64,000 bases of DNA from Desulfovibrio desulfuricans DSM 642. Its GTDB lineage: Bacteria; Desulfobacterota; Desulfovibrionia; Desulfovibrionales; Desulfovibrionaceae. The translations under genes were made by a program, and so were the position numbers. Under the pieces are notes generated by a model. That model had not been told where the DNA came from, searched no databases, and was given only the letters and a program-made list of their open reading frames with translations. The stretch lies in contig NZ_ATUZ01000011.1 in NCBI RefSeq assembly GCF_000420465.1, positions 771,435-835,434 of the forward strand, read 5' to 3'. Shown here piece after piece: positions 27,424 through 36,367 of this stretch (position 1 is the first letter of the stretch; each line of letters opens with the position of its first letter).

Positions 27424-28845
27424 TCATTGCGCAAGGGCCTCTTTCAGGGCCTGCACCCCACGCTCCATGGACTGCTCCGACAGGTGAGCATAGCCCAGTA
27501 TCAGTTCGTGCGCGTGCGCGCCGTTGCGGCACAGCGAATGGTGCTCCACCGGCACGGCCCGAACGCCCTGCGCGCGCATGGCCGCGAGCACTTTGTCTGA
27601 AAAAAGGATTCCTGGAAATCCCGCCACCAGATGCAGCCCGGCAGCCTGTCCGCTGGCTGTGAAGCAGTCGCCAAAGTACCGCCGCAGACATTCCAGCAGG
27701 AAGAGCCTTTTGCCTTTATACAGCTTGCACATTCTCCAGATATGCCGTTCAAGCCCCCCGCTGGAGATAAAGGCGGCCAGCGTGCGCTGCGAAAGCGCAT
27801 CGGTGTGCACATCCGTGTACTGCTTTTCTTCGGCCCAGGGGCGCACCATGTCCGGTGGTATCACGGCAAAGCCCAGGCGCAGGGCTGGAGCCAGAATCTT
27901 GCTGAACGAACCAATATATATGCCCCTGTCGGGCGCAAGCTCGCGCAGGGCGCTGACGGGCGTTCCCTCAAAACGGAATTCGCCATCATAGTCGTCCTCC
28001 ACCACCATGCAGTCGCGCTGTCGGGCAAAGTCCACCAGCGCCTGTCGCCGCTGCGCGGAAAGGATGCCCCCGGTAGGATACTGGTGCGAAGGAGTCACAT
28101 AGACAAAGGCGCATCGTTGGGTGGTCTGCTCCGAGAGGTTTTGCAGGCGGCTGACGTCCATGCCTTGCGCGTCTGCAGTTATGCCTTCAATGGCGTACCC
28201 GGCGCGCGATATCACCTCCACCAGCCCCCGGTGCACGGGATCTTCCACAATTGCCAGGGCATTCGGGCGGTTGAGCAGGCGCGCCACAAGCCTGAGCCCC
28301 TGGGTTGCGCCTGTTGTGATCATTACCTGCTCCGGTGCGGCGCGCAGGCCCCGCATGCGCAGCAGCCATCCGGCAATGGCCTCCTGCAATTCGGCAACCC
28401 CTTGAGGCCTGCAATAGCGCAGAGCCGAGGCGGGTAAAGTATCGCACACCTGCCGATACAGCCGGCCCCATTCCGCCGCAGGAAAGTGCTCCAGCGCCGG
28501 GATGCCGGACTGAAAGTTCACAAGTCCCGGCGGGTCGGCGCGGGAATCATCGTGCGCATGCTCATCTGTCGTAGATTTTTGTCCGCACACTTGCGGCTGG
28601 GGCCGGATACCTTGCGCCACATGCGTTCCCGAGCCGCGCTGCGATTCAAGATAGCCTTCGGCCAGCAACTGGTCGTAGGCTTCAATAACAGTGCTGCGGG
28701 CCACATGCAGTTCTTTGCCCAGTTGCCGGGTAGAAGGCAGACGGTCGCCTGCTGCCAGATGACCGCGTAAAATCAGTTCCCTGATCTGCGCGCTGATCTG
28801 GCGGTTCAGCGAAAGCGGGCTGTCTGCATCAAGACTGATCCACAT
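27424..28845 (-). CDS. MocR/PdxR-family regulator (GntR domain fused to aminotransferase fold)
   Basis: A 473-residue chimeric regulator. A winged helix-turn-helix of the GntR type occupies about residues 12-75 (RLPSTRQLGKELHVARSTVIEAYDQL). A fold-type I aminotransferase-like domain follows from about 110 to the end. It keeps the PLP-binding lysine (K316, in GSFSKILAPALRLGF) and the segment VVEDDYDGEFRF. Such proteins sense PLP or amino compounds and usually control a divergent neighbour, here the DMT exporter gene. Confidence 0.92.
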   Translation of the reverse strand: MWISLDADSPLSLNRQISAQIRELILRGHLAAGDRLPSTRQLGKELHVARSTVIEAYDQLLAEGYLESQRGSGTHVAQGIRPQPQVCGQKSTTDEHAHDDSRADPPGLVNFQSGIPALEHFPAAEWGRLYRQVCDTLPASALRYCRPQGVAELQEAIAGWLLRMRGLRAAPEQVMITTGATQGLRLVARLLNRPNALAIVEDPVHRGLVEVISRAGYAIEGITADAQGMDVSRLQNLSEQTTQRCAFVYVTPSHQYPTGGILSAQRRQALVDFARQRDCMVVEDDYDGEFRFEGTPVSALRELAPDRGIYIGSFSKILAPALRLGFAVIPPDMVRPWAEEKQYTDVHTDALSQRTLAAFISSGGLERHIWRMCKLYKGKRLFLLECLRRYFGDCFTASGQAAGLHLVAGFPGILFSDKVLAAMRAQGVRAVPVEHHSLCRNGAHAHELILGYAHLSEQSMERGVQALKEALAQ

Positions 28846-28864
28846 GGCGCACCTATAATTGGTA

Positions 28865-28906
28865 TGATAAAAAATGCCAAAAAGTGGCGCTTATCAAAAC
28901 CACTTT
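28865..28906. promoter_or_regulatory. Candidate MocR operator region
   Basis: Two inverted repeats interleave in the divergent spacer: TGATAA (28865) with TTATCA (28891), and AAAGTGG (28881) with CCACTTT (28900). They lie between the MocR-type gene and the exporter gene and are good candidates for its binding site. Confidence 0.4.
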
Positions 28907-29001
28907 AGCTACGCTAGCCTTTCAAACGTCAGATGGCAATACGTGCCGGAAGACGTTCAGCATGCCGAAGCATTGTGCGGGCATCACAAGGAGAGGAAGT
29001 A

Positions 29002-30021
29002 ATGAGCGTGTGTGAAAACAGTGCGCAAGGTGCTGCGGTTGAGAAAGCTGCCGGGGGAGCGCAACCACTGGTGCAACAGGGGCAAGCGCGCCCCTGGGGA
29101 GCCTGGATCAGCCTGACCCTTGCCATGAGCATCGCTGGCAGCGCCGTGGTGGCGGGAAAACTGCTGGTGGGTAGCCTGCCTGTGTTTCTTGCGGCGGGGC
29201 TGGGCCTTGGAGCAGGGCTGCTGGTGATGCTGCCCCAGTTGTGGCTGCGGCGTGAAAGGGGAACGCTTGATGGGCGCACCCACGCAACTTTGGCGCTTCA
29301 GGCATTGTGCGGCATAGCTCTGTACCGGATTTGCACCTTTGAGGGGCTTCGCTTTACCAGCGCGGCTTCTGCGGGCTTGATGAGCAGCGCAGCGCCAGCG
29401 GTCATTGGCTTGCTGGCATGGGGCATGCTGCGGGAGAGGCCGCCGCTGCGGCGTATTGCTGGCATAGCCTGTGTGAGTCTGGGCCTGCTCGCCATTAATC
29501 TTACGCCCTTTCTGGCAGCGCCGGGAGGCGCTGGTGTGGAAGCCACGCCAGCAAGCGGAGGCGAGGCCTGGCGCACATTGCTGGGCAACGGCCTTGTGCT
29601 GGTGGCCGTATTGTGCGAGGCGGCATTTTCCGTGCTCAGCAAAGCGCGCTGCTGCCCCATGTCGCCCTTGCGGCGCACGACAATTGTGTCATTTTATGCA
29701 TTTGTCATGCTGTTGCCCATGGCCCTGTTTGAGGCCCGAGATTATGATTTTACCTCATTGTCTGCCTCAGCCATATGGGGGCTTGCCTATTATGGCGCTG
29801 CGGTTTCTTACCTGTCGTATGTGCTGTGGTTTCGTGGGATTGCTCAGGTGCAGGCCAGCGCAGCCGCGGCATTTACAGGCTTGGTGCCTTTGAGCGGCGT
29901 AGCGCTTTCGTGGCTGGTGCTTGGTGAGCAGATTCTGTGGACGCATCTTGCAGGTCTGGCCTGCGTGACGGCGGGCATATGGCTTTCGTGCGCTGCAACC
30001 AATGCGCCGGATGCCAAGTAG
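29002..30021 (+). CDS. EamA/DMT-superfamily transporter
   Basis: A 339-residue membrane protein with about ten hydrophobic helices arranged as two EamA repeats (about residues 28-155 and 185-330). Members export amino acids or other metabolites. ATG 29002 has AGGAG nine bases upstream; the first 25 residues are polar and cytoplasmic. The gene is divergent from a MocR-type regulator, which suggests a vitamin B6-related or amino-compound substrate; this is inference from context only. Confidence 0.88.
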   Translation: MSVCENSAQGAAVEKAAGGAQPLVQQGQARPWGAWISLTLAMSIAGSAVVAGKLLVGSLPVFLAAGLGLGAGLLVMLPQLWLRRERGTLDGRTHATLALQALCGIALYRICTFEGLRFTSAASAGLMSSAAPAVIGLLAWGMLRERPPLRRIAGIACVSLGLLAINLTPFLAAPGGAGVEATPASGGEAWRTLLGNGLVLVAVLCEAAFSVLSKARCCPMSPLRRTTIVSFYAFVMLLPMALFEARDYDFTSLSASAIWGLAYYGAAVSYLSYVLWFRGIAQVQASAAAAFTGLVPLSGVALSWLVLGEQILWTHLAGLACVTAGIWLSCAATNAPDAK

Positions 30022-30080
30022 GGCGCGGGCAAGCCGCAGCCTGCTCCTGATTTCTGGCCGCATTGCCGTTGGCAACGCTT

Positions 30081-30120
30081 ATAAATAGAAAGAGGGGCTT
30101 TCGCCCCTCTTTCTATTTAT
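30081..30120. terminator. Bidirectional terminator
   Basis: A perfect 18-bp stem (half ATAAATAGAAAGAGGGGC) with a four-base loop lies between the converging DMT gene and the DsrK-like gene. The AT-rich outer arm supplies U-rich 3' ends in both directions. Confidence 0.85.
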
Positions 30121-30135
30121 CCCACGGTCGGGAAA

Positions 30136-31731
30136 CTATTCTTCTTCGCCTTCAAACTTGATGAACCCGGGGTTCACGTTGACCATGGCGTTGACGATGA
30201 GTTCCACCAGGCCGCCGTAAGCGAAGTTGTTCTTGGTGTACAGATCGTTGTGTTCCAGCATTTCGCGGATCTGGCCCTTGCAGTTGGAGCAGGGAGCGCA
30301 GATGTACTTGCGGGTTTCCGGTCCAAGGCAATCCTTGAAGGCTTCGGCGATCTGCCACATCTTTTTGCGGCCAGAGATGTTGCCGCGCCATTGCTCGATG
30401 TTGTTGCGGGTCATGATGGCAAAGCCGGAGCCGCCGCCGCAGCAGTAGTTGTCCACACCGTGGCAGGGCATTTCGCGGAACATGGGCGCAATCTTGCGCA
30501 CGATTTCGCGCTGGGGTTCAACAATGCCCATGAGGCGCACGATATTGCAGGGGTCGTGCAGGGTCACGGGGAAGTTGTTGCGCGAAGGATCAAGCTTGAG
30601 GCGGCCCGACATGACGATGTCGTGCAGGGTCACGTAGCAGCTTTCGCGCGGCACCTGATATTCGAAGGGGATAACGCGGTCGGCGATAACGGTCAGGGCC
30701 TTGTGGGCGTGGCCGCATTCACCGATGACGATCTTCTTCACGCCAAGTTCCTTGGCGGCCATCATGTGCTGCAGGGCAATACGGGCGGTCTGGGCGTCGT
30801 CGTAGAACACGCCGTAGTTCACGCCGTCGTACGCCAGAGCCTTGCTCGAGAGCGTCCATGAAAGACCAGCTTCCTGGAAGATCAGCGAGAAGGCGGCGAT
30901 GTTTTCAGGCCAGGCCATCACTTCGCCAGCGTTGTGCAGCAGCATGATGTCTGCACCCTGCACGTCGAAGGGAGTGTGGATGCCCACGCCGGTGATTTCG
31001 GTGTAGTCCTCGTCGATGAACTCCACGTTTTCTTTCACCACTTCAGGCGTCATGCCGGTGGAAGACCCGCACTTCATCTGGTTCATGGTGCCTTTTTCGT
31101 GCAGTTCGCGGGCGTAGATGCCCATCTCCTGGCTGAAAAGCTTGCGGATTTCGCGGGCCAGCAGGCCGTTGTCCACACCGATGGGGCAGGTCTGCGCGCA
31201 GCGACGGCAAAGGTTGCAGCGGTAGGCCAGCTCGCCCAGGCGGGCCACTGTCTTCCAGTTCAGGCCCATGTCGCCGTAGCGCCATTTGGCAAAGGGTTCT
31301 TTCTTCACATACTGCTTGTAGATGCGGCGGAAGATTTCAGACCGGAAGTTGGGCCGGTACATTTCGTTTTTGCCAGACATCTCGTACAGATGGCAGGCAT
31401 CAGAACAGGAGTTGCACTGGGCGCAGTAGTCCATGCTGGTTTCGAGCATGGGCAGGAAGGTCCAGTTGTTTTCCTTGGTGAACAGCTTGCGCATGCCGTT
31501 GAGGAACTTGTTGACCAGTTCCTCTTCTTCTTCCTTGTTCTTGGGCACAGGAATGTTCAGCACGCACACATCATCAAGGATACAGGCGGTGTTCTGCTTC
31601 TGCTCATCTGTAAAGGGCTTCCAGGGCATGGTGTGCACGTCCAGGGGAAGCTCAGGAATATCCTTGAGGTCAATGCTGACCATCTGCCCTTCGGCAGTGG
31701 AAACATCTTTCAATTGCAGTTTATCTTTCAT
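30136..31731 (-). CDS. DsrK/HdrD-like iron-sulfur (CCG-domain) oxidoreductase
   Basis: A 531-residue cytoplasmic Fe-S protein related to the catalytic subunit of heterodisulfide reductase and to DsrK. Two [4Fe-4S] motifs are visible, C103-x2-C-x2-C-x3-C113 and C172-x2-C-x2-C-x3-CP183. The C-terminal half holds CCG-domain cysteines: GECGHAHKA, LHDPCNIV, DNYCCGGGSG and CAPCSNCKG, which bind a catalytic cubane cluster in this family. It probably receives electrons from menaquinol through the membrane partner encoded just upstream. No dsrJOP genes follow; a terminator does. Confidence 0.85.
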   Translation of the reverse strand: MKDKLQLKDVSTAEGQMVSIDLKDIPELPLDVHTMPWKPFTDEQKQNTACILDDVCVLNIPVPKNKEEEEELVNKFLNGMRKLFTKENNWTFLPMLETSMDYCAQCNSCSDACHLYEMSGKNEMYRPNFRSEIFRRIYKQYVKKEPFAKWRYGDMGLNWKTVARLGELAYRCNLCRRCAQTCPIGVDNGLLAREIRKLFSQEMGIYARELHEKGTMNQMKCGSSTGMTPEVVKENVEFIDEDYTEITGVGIHTPFDVQGADIMLLHNAGEVMAWPENIAAFSLIFQEAGLSWTLSSKALAYDGVNYGVFYDDAQTARIALQHMMAAKELGVKKIVIGECGHAHKALTVIADRVIPFEYQVPRESCYVTLHDIVMSGRLKLDPSRNNFPVTLHDPCNIVRLMGIVEPQREIVRKIAPMFREMPCHGVDNYCCGGGSGFAIMTRNNIEQWRGNISGRKKMWQIAEAFKDCLGPETRKYICAPCSNCKGQIREMLEHNDLYTKNNFAYGGLVELIVNAMVNVNPGFIKFEGEEE

Positions 31732-31742
31732 GATGGAACTCC

Positions 31743-32681
31743 CTAGTCTTCCTTCTTGGGGGCTGCGGGATTGGTGGTGGCCACATCAACCCAGGTCTTG
31801 GGCTGGCCATCGCCATTGATATGATCGGCAGACCACGTGACGTTGAACTTCAGGGCGTCCATGATCTTCTGCTGGTTCTTGGGGCTGTAGTTGGTGGGTT
31901 CGTCACCCCAGCGGATGTCGTGGTAGGTGAAGTACTTCATGAAGACGTGGCCCATGTGTGTCATGGGAATCCAGATCAGCAGGAAGAAGCCCACCAGCAG
32001 GTGCAGGCTGAACAGCACGTTGGTTTGCGGGGCAAAGTGGAACGTGATCAGGTTGTACATGAAGGTGCGGGCCAGCTCGAAGTAGGAAGGAGTGGTAGCC
32101 CAGGCAGCCAGGCCCAGCACGCCGAAGAGCACGAAGACAAGCAGGTTGAAGTAATGCTCGGGGGTGCTGTAGCGGCGCAGGCCTTCATCGGCGCGACGGC
32201 GCAAAACAAGGCTGACGCCGCCCACAATGATGCACAGCGTACCAGCCAGGGCACAGGCGCTGATAACATTGCCGACAAAAATCATCAGACCGCCCTGGGG
32301 GTTGAGGCCCAGAACCTGCGCGATGGCGGCAAACAGCACCACGATGGTGCCGCCCATGAGCATGTACATGCCCACATGGAAGGGATAGGTGCGCACCCAG
32401 AGCTTGAGGTTGTGTTCAAAGGTGGCGTGCAGGAAAAGCACTTCGGTCAGCAGGGCCTTGACGTCGCCCATGTGAGCGATGTGACGAGGCTTGGTCCACC
32501 AGTCCTTTTCTTCCATAAAGCTGCCGCCGTACACCGTCTTGGAGCCTTCGTGAGGCACGGGGTACAGTTCCCAGCGCACATGCAGGGGGCTGGCTGCAAG
32601 ATACGATTTGATCTTGAGGTAGGCCATGCAGAAAAAGCCGGCTACCGCCAGATAGCCAAGAATGTAAAAAAGTGTGGTCAT
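31743..32681 (-). CDS. DsrM/NarI-like membrane cytochrome b subunit
   Basis: A 312-residue membrane protein with about five hydrophobic helices: roughly residues 3-25, 100-127, 134-162, 178-200 and 220-245. Histidines in YPFHVGMYM and in the stretch from HLLVGFFLLIW to THMGHVF are candidate haem b ligands, as in NarI/DsrM quinone-oxidising subunits. Eleven bases separate it from the DsrK-like gene, so the pair forms a DsrMK-type two-subunit menaquinol:thiol/disulfide module. Confidence 0.82.
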   Translation of the reverse strand: MTTLFYILGYLAVAGFFCMAYLKIKSYLAASPLHVRWELYPVPHEGSKTVYGGSFMEEKDWWTKPRHIAHMGDVKALLTEVLFLHATFEHNLKLWVRTYPFHVGMYMLMGGTIVVLFAAIAQVLGLNPQGGLMIFVGNVISACALAGTLCIIVGGVSLVLRRRADEGLRRYSTPEHYFNLLVFVLFGVLGLAAWATTPSYFELARTFMYNLITFHFAPQTNVLFSLHLLVGFFLLIWIPMTHMGHVFMKYFTYHDIRWGDEPTNYSPKNQQKIMDALKFNVTWSADHINGDGQPKTWVDVATTNPAAPKKED

Positions 32682-33095
32682 GCGTTTACTCCCGTGGGGT
32701 CAAGATGCCGCTAAATCGTGGGTTAGTTGCGGCCGGCACAGCCGACACGCTTTCAAGCCCGGCATGCGTCTGCCTGCCTGCAACCTCTCCTTTTAATGGG
32801 CCGACGCCTGAGTCAAATCTGACCTTTGTAATCAGGAATTGATCACATTAGTCGACATAGTCAAGGTGTACGGTGACCCCCCTGATACTCAAAATTACAA
32901 AAAATGCAAAGATGTCAGATGGAAACAATACAGTAAACTTAATCTGGATTAACCTAATTTTATTTAACTAAATCAAGTAGATTACACCTATAAAAAAAAT
33001 TTTCAAGCAGGCCAAAAAATTTTTTTAACAAGCTTGGGATGAAAAATTATATACTTTTTTAGTACGATAAAATTTATCAGTGATATTGAGGCAAT
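32682..33095. other. AT-rich intergenic region upstream of the DsrMK-like genes
   Basis: About 410 bases with a very AT-rich part at about 32,880-33,090. It contains the inverted repeat TTAATC-TG-GATTAA at 32939-32952. Promoter and operator elements for the DsrM-like gene are expected here; no gene is supported. Confidence 0.5.
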
Positions 33096-33122
33096 AAAAA
33101 AGGTCGGCTCATGCCGACCTTT
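33096..33122 (-). terminator. Terminator of the IscR-like Rrf2 gene
   Basis: On the minus strand AAGGTCGGC and GCCGACCTT pair across a four-base loop and run into TTTTTATTG, 55 bases after the stop codon. Confidence 0.88.
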
Positions 33123-33176
33123 GTGTGTCAAATGGTATGCTTGTATAAACGGATTCTGCGATTGAAACCGTGCTCC

Positions 33177-33593
33177 CTACAGGAGAATGTGCGGGTCGTG
33201 CATAAGATCGCGCAGTGTAATTGACTCAAAAACGCCATCAAGTGTCGCCTGCAGGTTCTCCCAGGCTTTTCGGACTTCACATCCATCAAAGCGCGTGCAC
33301 TCGCCGGGCTTTTCCATGCAGTTTGTCAATTCAATGCCGCCTTCCATCAGTTTGACGATGCATCCAAATGTGAGTTCTTCGGGCTTGCGCAAAAGCACAT
33401 GACCACCCTTGGCCCCACGGATGCTGCCCGTTATGCCAGCCAGCCGCAGCTGGCGCAAAATCTGTTCGCTGAATTGTGAGCTTATGCCAGTTTGTGCAGC
33501 CAACTGGCTTGAAGAGACCGGTTTCTCAAGACCGTTTTTTGCCAGAAAAAGCAGGATCCTGGCGGCATACCGGGTTTTTGCAGAAAGCTTCAT
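33177..33593 (-). CDS. Rrf2-family regulator with IscR-type cysteines
   Basis: A 138-residue winged-helix regulator. The N-terminal helix-turn-helix begins MKLSAKTRYAARILLFLA. Three cysteines at residues 92, 99 and 105 match the [2Fe-2S]-binding cysteines of IscR in place and spacing, so it probably senses Fe-S status, redox or NO. ATG 33593 has GAGG eight bases upstream and fits the family N-terminus; the 15-residue longer frame is unlikely. It lies upstream of the DsrMK-like genes on the same strand but is separated from them by a terminator and 495 bases. Confidence 0.9.
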   Translation of the reverse strand: MKLSAKTRYAARILLFLAKNGLEKPVSSSQLAAQTGISSQFSEQILRQLRLAGITGSIRGAKGGHVLLRKPEELTFGCIVKLMEGGIELTNCMEKPGECTRFDGCEVRKAWENLQATLDGVFESITLRDLMHDPHILL

Positions 33594-33926
33594 TGCGGGT
33601 CCCTCTTGTGTGCAGATTGAATAGTTTCCATCTGCCATGACTGCCGGCGTCTCTGCGCCGATGCTGCGGCTAGCTATGACTAATGACGCATAAATCTAAC
33701 ACATTATATTTGCTATGGGCAGTATTTTTTTTTCTTCGTCAAAAAGTTGCGAAATTATTCACATCATTGAAAACATGGCGAAGTCTGGTCGGTGACGTTC
33801 ATTTCGGCACGCTAGTACCCGCTTGACGCCGTTATGTTGGTGCGCTAAAAAGTTGATCAGAACAGTCTAAATTAGACAGATACAGTTTAGAGATAGTTAT
33901 TGTCTCCTGCAAAATAAGGAATGACT
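33594..33926. other. Divergent region between two Rrf2-family genes
   Basis: About 330 bases, AT-rich, holding the promoters of both regulators. The palindrome at 33865-33877 is described separately. No gene is supported. Confidence 0.5.
33865..33877. promoter_or_regulatory. Candidate Rrf2 operator
   Basis: A perfect palindrome GTCTAA-A-TTAGAC lies 49 bases upstream of the rrf2-like start, followed by a related half-site CAGTTTAGAG. It is a likely autoregulatory site. Confidence 0.5.
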
Positions 33927-34475
33927 ATGCGTATTTCGACGATGGCCTGCCATGCTTTGCACTTGTTATTGTGCCTTTCTGAACAAGATGACGAAATCCC
34001 TGCCTCAGCGTCCGAACTTTCGGTCTGCACCGGCATATCTGAAAAATTTGTTCAAAAAATCATGCGGCTGCTTCAGTCAGAGGGCATTGTCAAAAGCGTT
34101 CGTGGCATTGCCGGAGGCCACATGCTGGCGCGCACCCCTGATGAGATAACGCTCGCCGACATAATTATTGCAGTTGAAGGCGGCATTTCCCTGCCTGGCG
34201 TCAGCAATGTTGCCCCCAGGGGTAAAACAGCGCTGGACGCCTGGGATATGGTCGCCCGTTCCATGAACAGTTCGCTCGAAGCTGTGACTCTCAGTTCTGT
34301 TCGACAGAGTAGTGCTTCAGCGCCGCGGCAAGCCACCCGCCGCAGGGTGGCGCAACCCTCTTCTCCGCTTCTGCCGGAGACCGACTTCGGAGGCACCAAT
34401 GCAAAAGCATATTCTCTTGGTAGACAGCGATGCCGAAAGCCAAAGCAGACTGTCTCAAACCCTTCAGCAGTGTAA
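33927..34475 (+). CDS. rrf2: Rrf2-like regulator without Fe-S cysteines
   Basis: A 182-residue protein. Residues 1-130 form a typical Rrf2 winged-helix regulator (MRISTMACHALHLLLCL...VRGIAGGHMLARTPDEITLADII). Unlike the IscR-like neighbour, the region where three cysteines would bind a cluster has none, so it is an apo-type regulator. The last 50 residues are Arg/Ser/Pro-rich, not typical of the family, and are encoded by DNA that also encodes the next gene (77-base overlap in another frame). In D. vulgaris the founding rrf1 and rrf2 genes accompany the hmc operon; here the pair converges on hmcF. Confidence 0.85.
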   Translation: MRISTMACHALHLLLCLSEQDDEIPASASELSVCTGISEKFVQKIMRLLQSEGIVKSVRGIAGGHMLARTPDEITLADIIIAVEGGISLPGVSNVAPRGKTALDAWDMVARSMNSSLEAVTLSSVRQSSASAPRQATRRRVAQPSSPLLPETDFGGTNAKAYSLGRQRCRKPKQTVSNPSAV

Positions 34476-34752
34476 TTACCGGGTAAGTACCGCCAGCACC
34501 TGTGCTGAAAGCCTGGCCCAAATTGCCAGCGACAGGCCCGACTGCGTTGTTTTTGATGTGGAGCTGGAGGGAACATCCGGCACCATCATGTACAGTCGTT
34601 TGCGCCGCAATGCGAGCACCTGGTCGCTTCCGGCGGTGGTGTGCACATCTGTTGGGCCCCGGCCTGTGAGCTTTGGAACGGGGATTCCCGTTCTTTCAAA
34701 AAACTGTTCAAGCGAAGCGCTGCTTTCTACCGTCAGCGCCGCAATGGCATAG
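34399..34752 (+). CDS. rrf1: Single-domain response regulator (Rrf1-like)
   Basis: A 117-residue receiver domain without an output domain. The acidic residues DSD at 9-11, the phosphoacceptor aspartate in VVFDVELEG (about residue 53), a Thr/Ser in VVCTS and a Lys in VLSKN are all present, so phosphorylation is plausible. The start is well supported by GGAGG six bases upstream, although it lies inside the 3' end of the rrf2-like gene. It is the homologue by position of Rrf1 of the hmc locus. A terminator for this transcript lies at 34908. Confidence 0.82.
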   Translation: MQKHILLVDSDAESQSRLSQTLQQCNYRVSTASTCAESLAQIASDRPDCVVFDVELEGTSGTIMYSRLRRNASTWSLPAVVCTSVGPRPVSFGTGIPVLSKNCSSEALLSTVSAAMA

Positions 34753-34771
34753 CGCTCTTGTTTGATACTCG

Positions 34772-34808
34772 CCTGACGGTCGGGCTGGGATAGTACCCGA
34801 CCGTCAGG
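34772..34808. repeat. 13-bp inverted repeat after rrf1
   Basis: CCTGACGGTCGGG and its exact complement flank an 11-base loop, 20 bases after the rrf1 stop. There is no T-run; it may be a transcript-end hairpin or a protein-binding site. Confidence 0.5.
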
Positions 34809-34907
34809 GCTGTGGTTCGCTCCGTTGTTCGCGTCAGGCAAAAGGACAAATGCTGGCGCGGCAGACGGCGAGTTTTTTCAGGTTCTTTTGAGGAACCCTT
34901 GTTTTTG

Positions 34908-34938
34908 GGGGCCGTCTGTTGCACAGACGGCCCATCTT
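34908..34938 (+). terminator. Terminator of the rrf2-rrf1 transcript
   Basis: GGGCCGTCTGT and its complement form a perfect 11-bp stem with a three-base loop, followed by ATCTTTTT. It lies directly at the end of the converging hmcF gene. Confidence 0.85.
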
Positions 34939-34939
34939 T

Positions 34940-36325
34940 TTATACTTCGTTGTGGTTGATGTGATCCGGAATGATCATCATATCAACCAGCAGCGGCTTG
35001 AGGAACGACCACTTGACGTTGTGTTCTTCATATACTTCCATCATGTCTCGGATGGCGTCCCAGCAGTTGTGGCAAGGTGTGATGACCAGTTCCGCACCAG
35101 TGGCATGGATTTGGTCCAGTTTGTTCTTCAGGCCAACGTTACGTTCTTTGCGGTACATGCCGATGCCGTTGAGGCCGCCGCCACCGCCGCAGCAGAAGTT
35201 GTGGTCGCCCTTGGGATCCATTTCGCGAAAATCTTCAGCTATGTAGCTCATGATTTCGCGGGTGGCCATGCCAAGGCCGTGGTTGCGCACATAGTTGCAC
35301 GAATCCTGAAGGGTGCAGGGCATCTTGAGCTTTTTGGCAGGGTCAATCTTGATCTTGCCTGTGCGCAACATTTCTGCAACCCATTCCACATAGTGCATGA
35401 ACCGCACCGGCGGATCTCCGCTTTCGCGTCCGGCCCAGTAGGGGCCTTCAACTACGGTGCCACGATGGGCGTGCCCGCATTCCGTGCCAACCACCACCTT
35501 GGGCTTGATGCGCTCAATGGCGGCGTAGATGCGTTTGACGTTCTGCGCACAGCCTTCCCAGTCGCCAGCGAACATGGTGAGAGATGTGTTCTCCCAGCCT
35601 TCGCGCGGCACTGTCCAGTTGGTGTCTGTAACGTGAAAGAGAATGGCTGCCTGAGCGATGTCTTCAGGATAGTGCTTCACTTCGCGGGCGTTAAGAATGT
35701 ACATGACGTCCGCGTTTTCTTTTTCAACAGGGATTTCCAGGTCGGGCCATTCTTCCTGTTGCTCTTCGACCATCCATTCGCAGGTTTCAATCCAGTCTTC
35801 TTCGGTCACGTCCATCTGCGCTCCGTAAACGCGGTGCATGCCGGAGCCGATTTTCATTTCCCACGGGATGAAGCCGTGCTTGAACAGAATGCCGCGCAAA
35901 TAGCTGAACATAACGCCCGTATCAATGCCGTGAGGGCAATAAACGGCGCAGCGGTTGCAACAGGTGCACTTGCCCCAGGCAGCGTCCATGCATTTGATCA
36001 TGAACTCGGCGTCAACCTTGCCTTTGCGGCGCAGCAGCTCGCCCAGCGTAGCCTGAATCTTGTACGATGGAATCTGCGTGGGATCATTGTTGTTGGTGCG
36101 ATAGAAAAAGCAGCTATCGGCACACATGGCGCAGTGCGCGCAGATGTTCAACCACGTGCGGGTGCGCGATTTGCAGGTTTGTTCAAGGTCGCGGGCCAGG
36201 GCTTCCTGGTCGACCTTCATTTCCTTCATCTGGGCATAATATTGCGCCCCGCCCTTGTCCTTCAGCAGATCAAGGATACCTTCCTTGGTGGTGACGGGGG
36301 TTGGGGTGCACAGCAATTCGGACAT
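34940..36325 (-). CDS. hmcF: HmcF-type cytoplasmic Fe-S (CCG-domain) electron-transfer protein
   Basis: A 461-residue soluble Fe-S protein of the HmcF/TmcB/DsrK family, of the same length as I recall for D. vulgaris HmcF. Two [4Fe-4S] motifs occur as [11 protein letters not shown] (about residues 61-71) and [14 protein letters not shown] (about 117-130). CCG-type cysteines follow: [28 protein letters not shown] and TPCHNCWD. It probably takes electrons from the periplasmic cytochrome through HmcE. AAGGAG lies upstream of the ATG. Last gene of a four-gene operon. TmcB is the alternative name. Confidence 0.85.
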   Translation of the reverse strand: MSELLCTPTPVTTKEGILDLLKDKGGAQYYAQMKEMKVDQEALARDLEQTCKSRTRTWLNICAHCAMCADSCFFYRTNNNDPTQIPSYKIQATLGELLRRKGKVDAEFMIKCMDAAWGKCTCCNRCAVYCPHGIDTGVMFSYLRGILFKHGFIPWEMKIGSGMHRVYGAQMDVTEEDWIETCEWMVEEQQEEWPDLEIPVEKENADVMYILNAREVKHYPEDIAQAAILFHVTDTNWTVPREGWENTSLTMFAGDWEGCAQNVKRIYAAIERIKPKVVVGTECGHAHRGTVVEGPYWAGRESGDPPVRFMHYVEWVAEMLRTGKIKIDPAKKLKMPCTLQDSCNYVRNHGLGMATREIMSYIAEDFREMDPKGDHNFCCGGGGGLNGIGMYRKERNVGLKNKLDQIHATGAELVITPCHNCWDAIRDMMEVYEEHNVKWSFLKPLLVDMMIIPDHINHNEV

Positions 36326-36367
36326 GGTTCGCTCCTTTCAGGCGAAAAGATAATTCGTTTGCCCCGA

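Noticed and set aside
26131..27600. 489-codon open frame opposite livK.
   Set aside because: The real gene on the other strand has a signal peptide and family motifs; this frame is Gly/His-rich and extends past the gene without a start signal.
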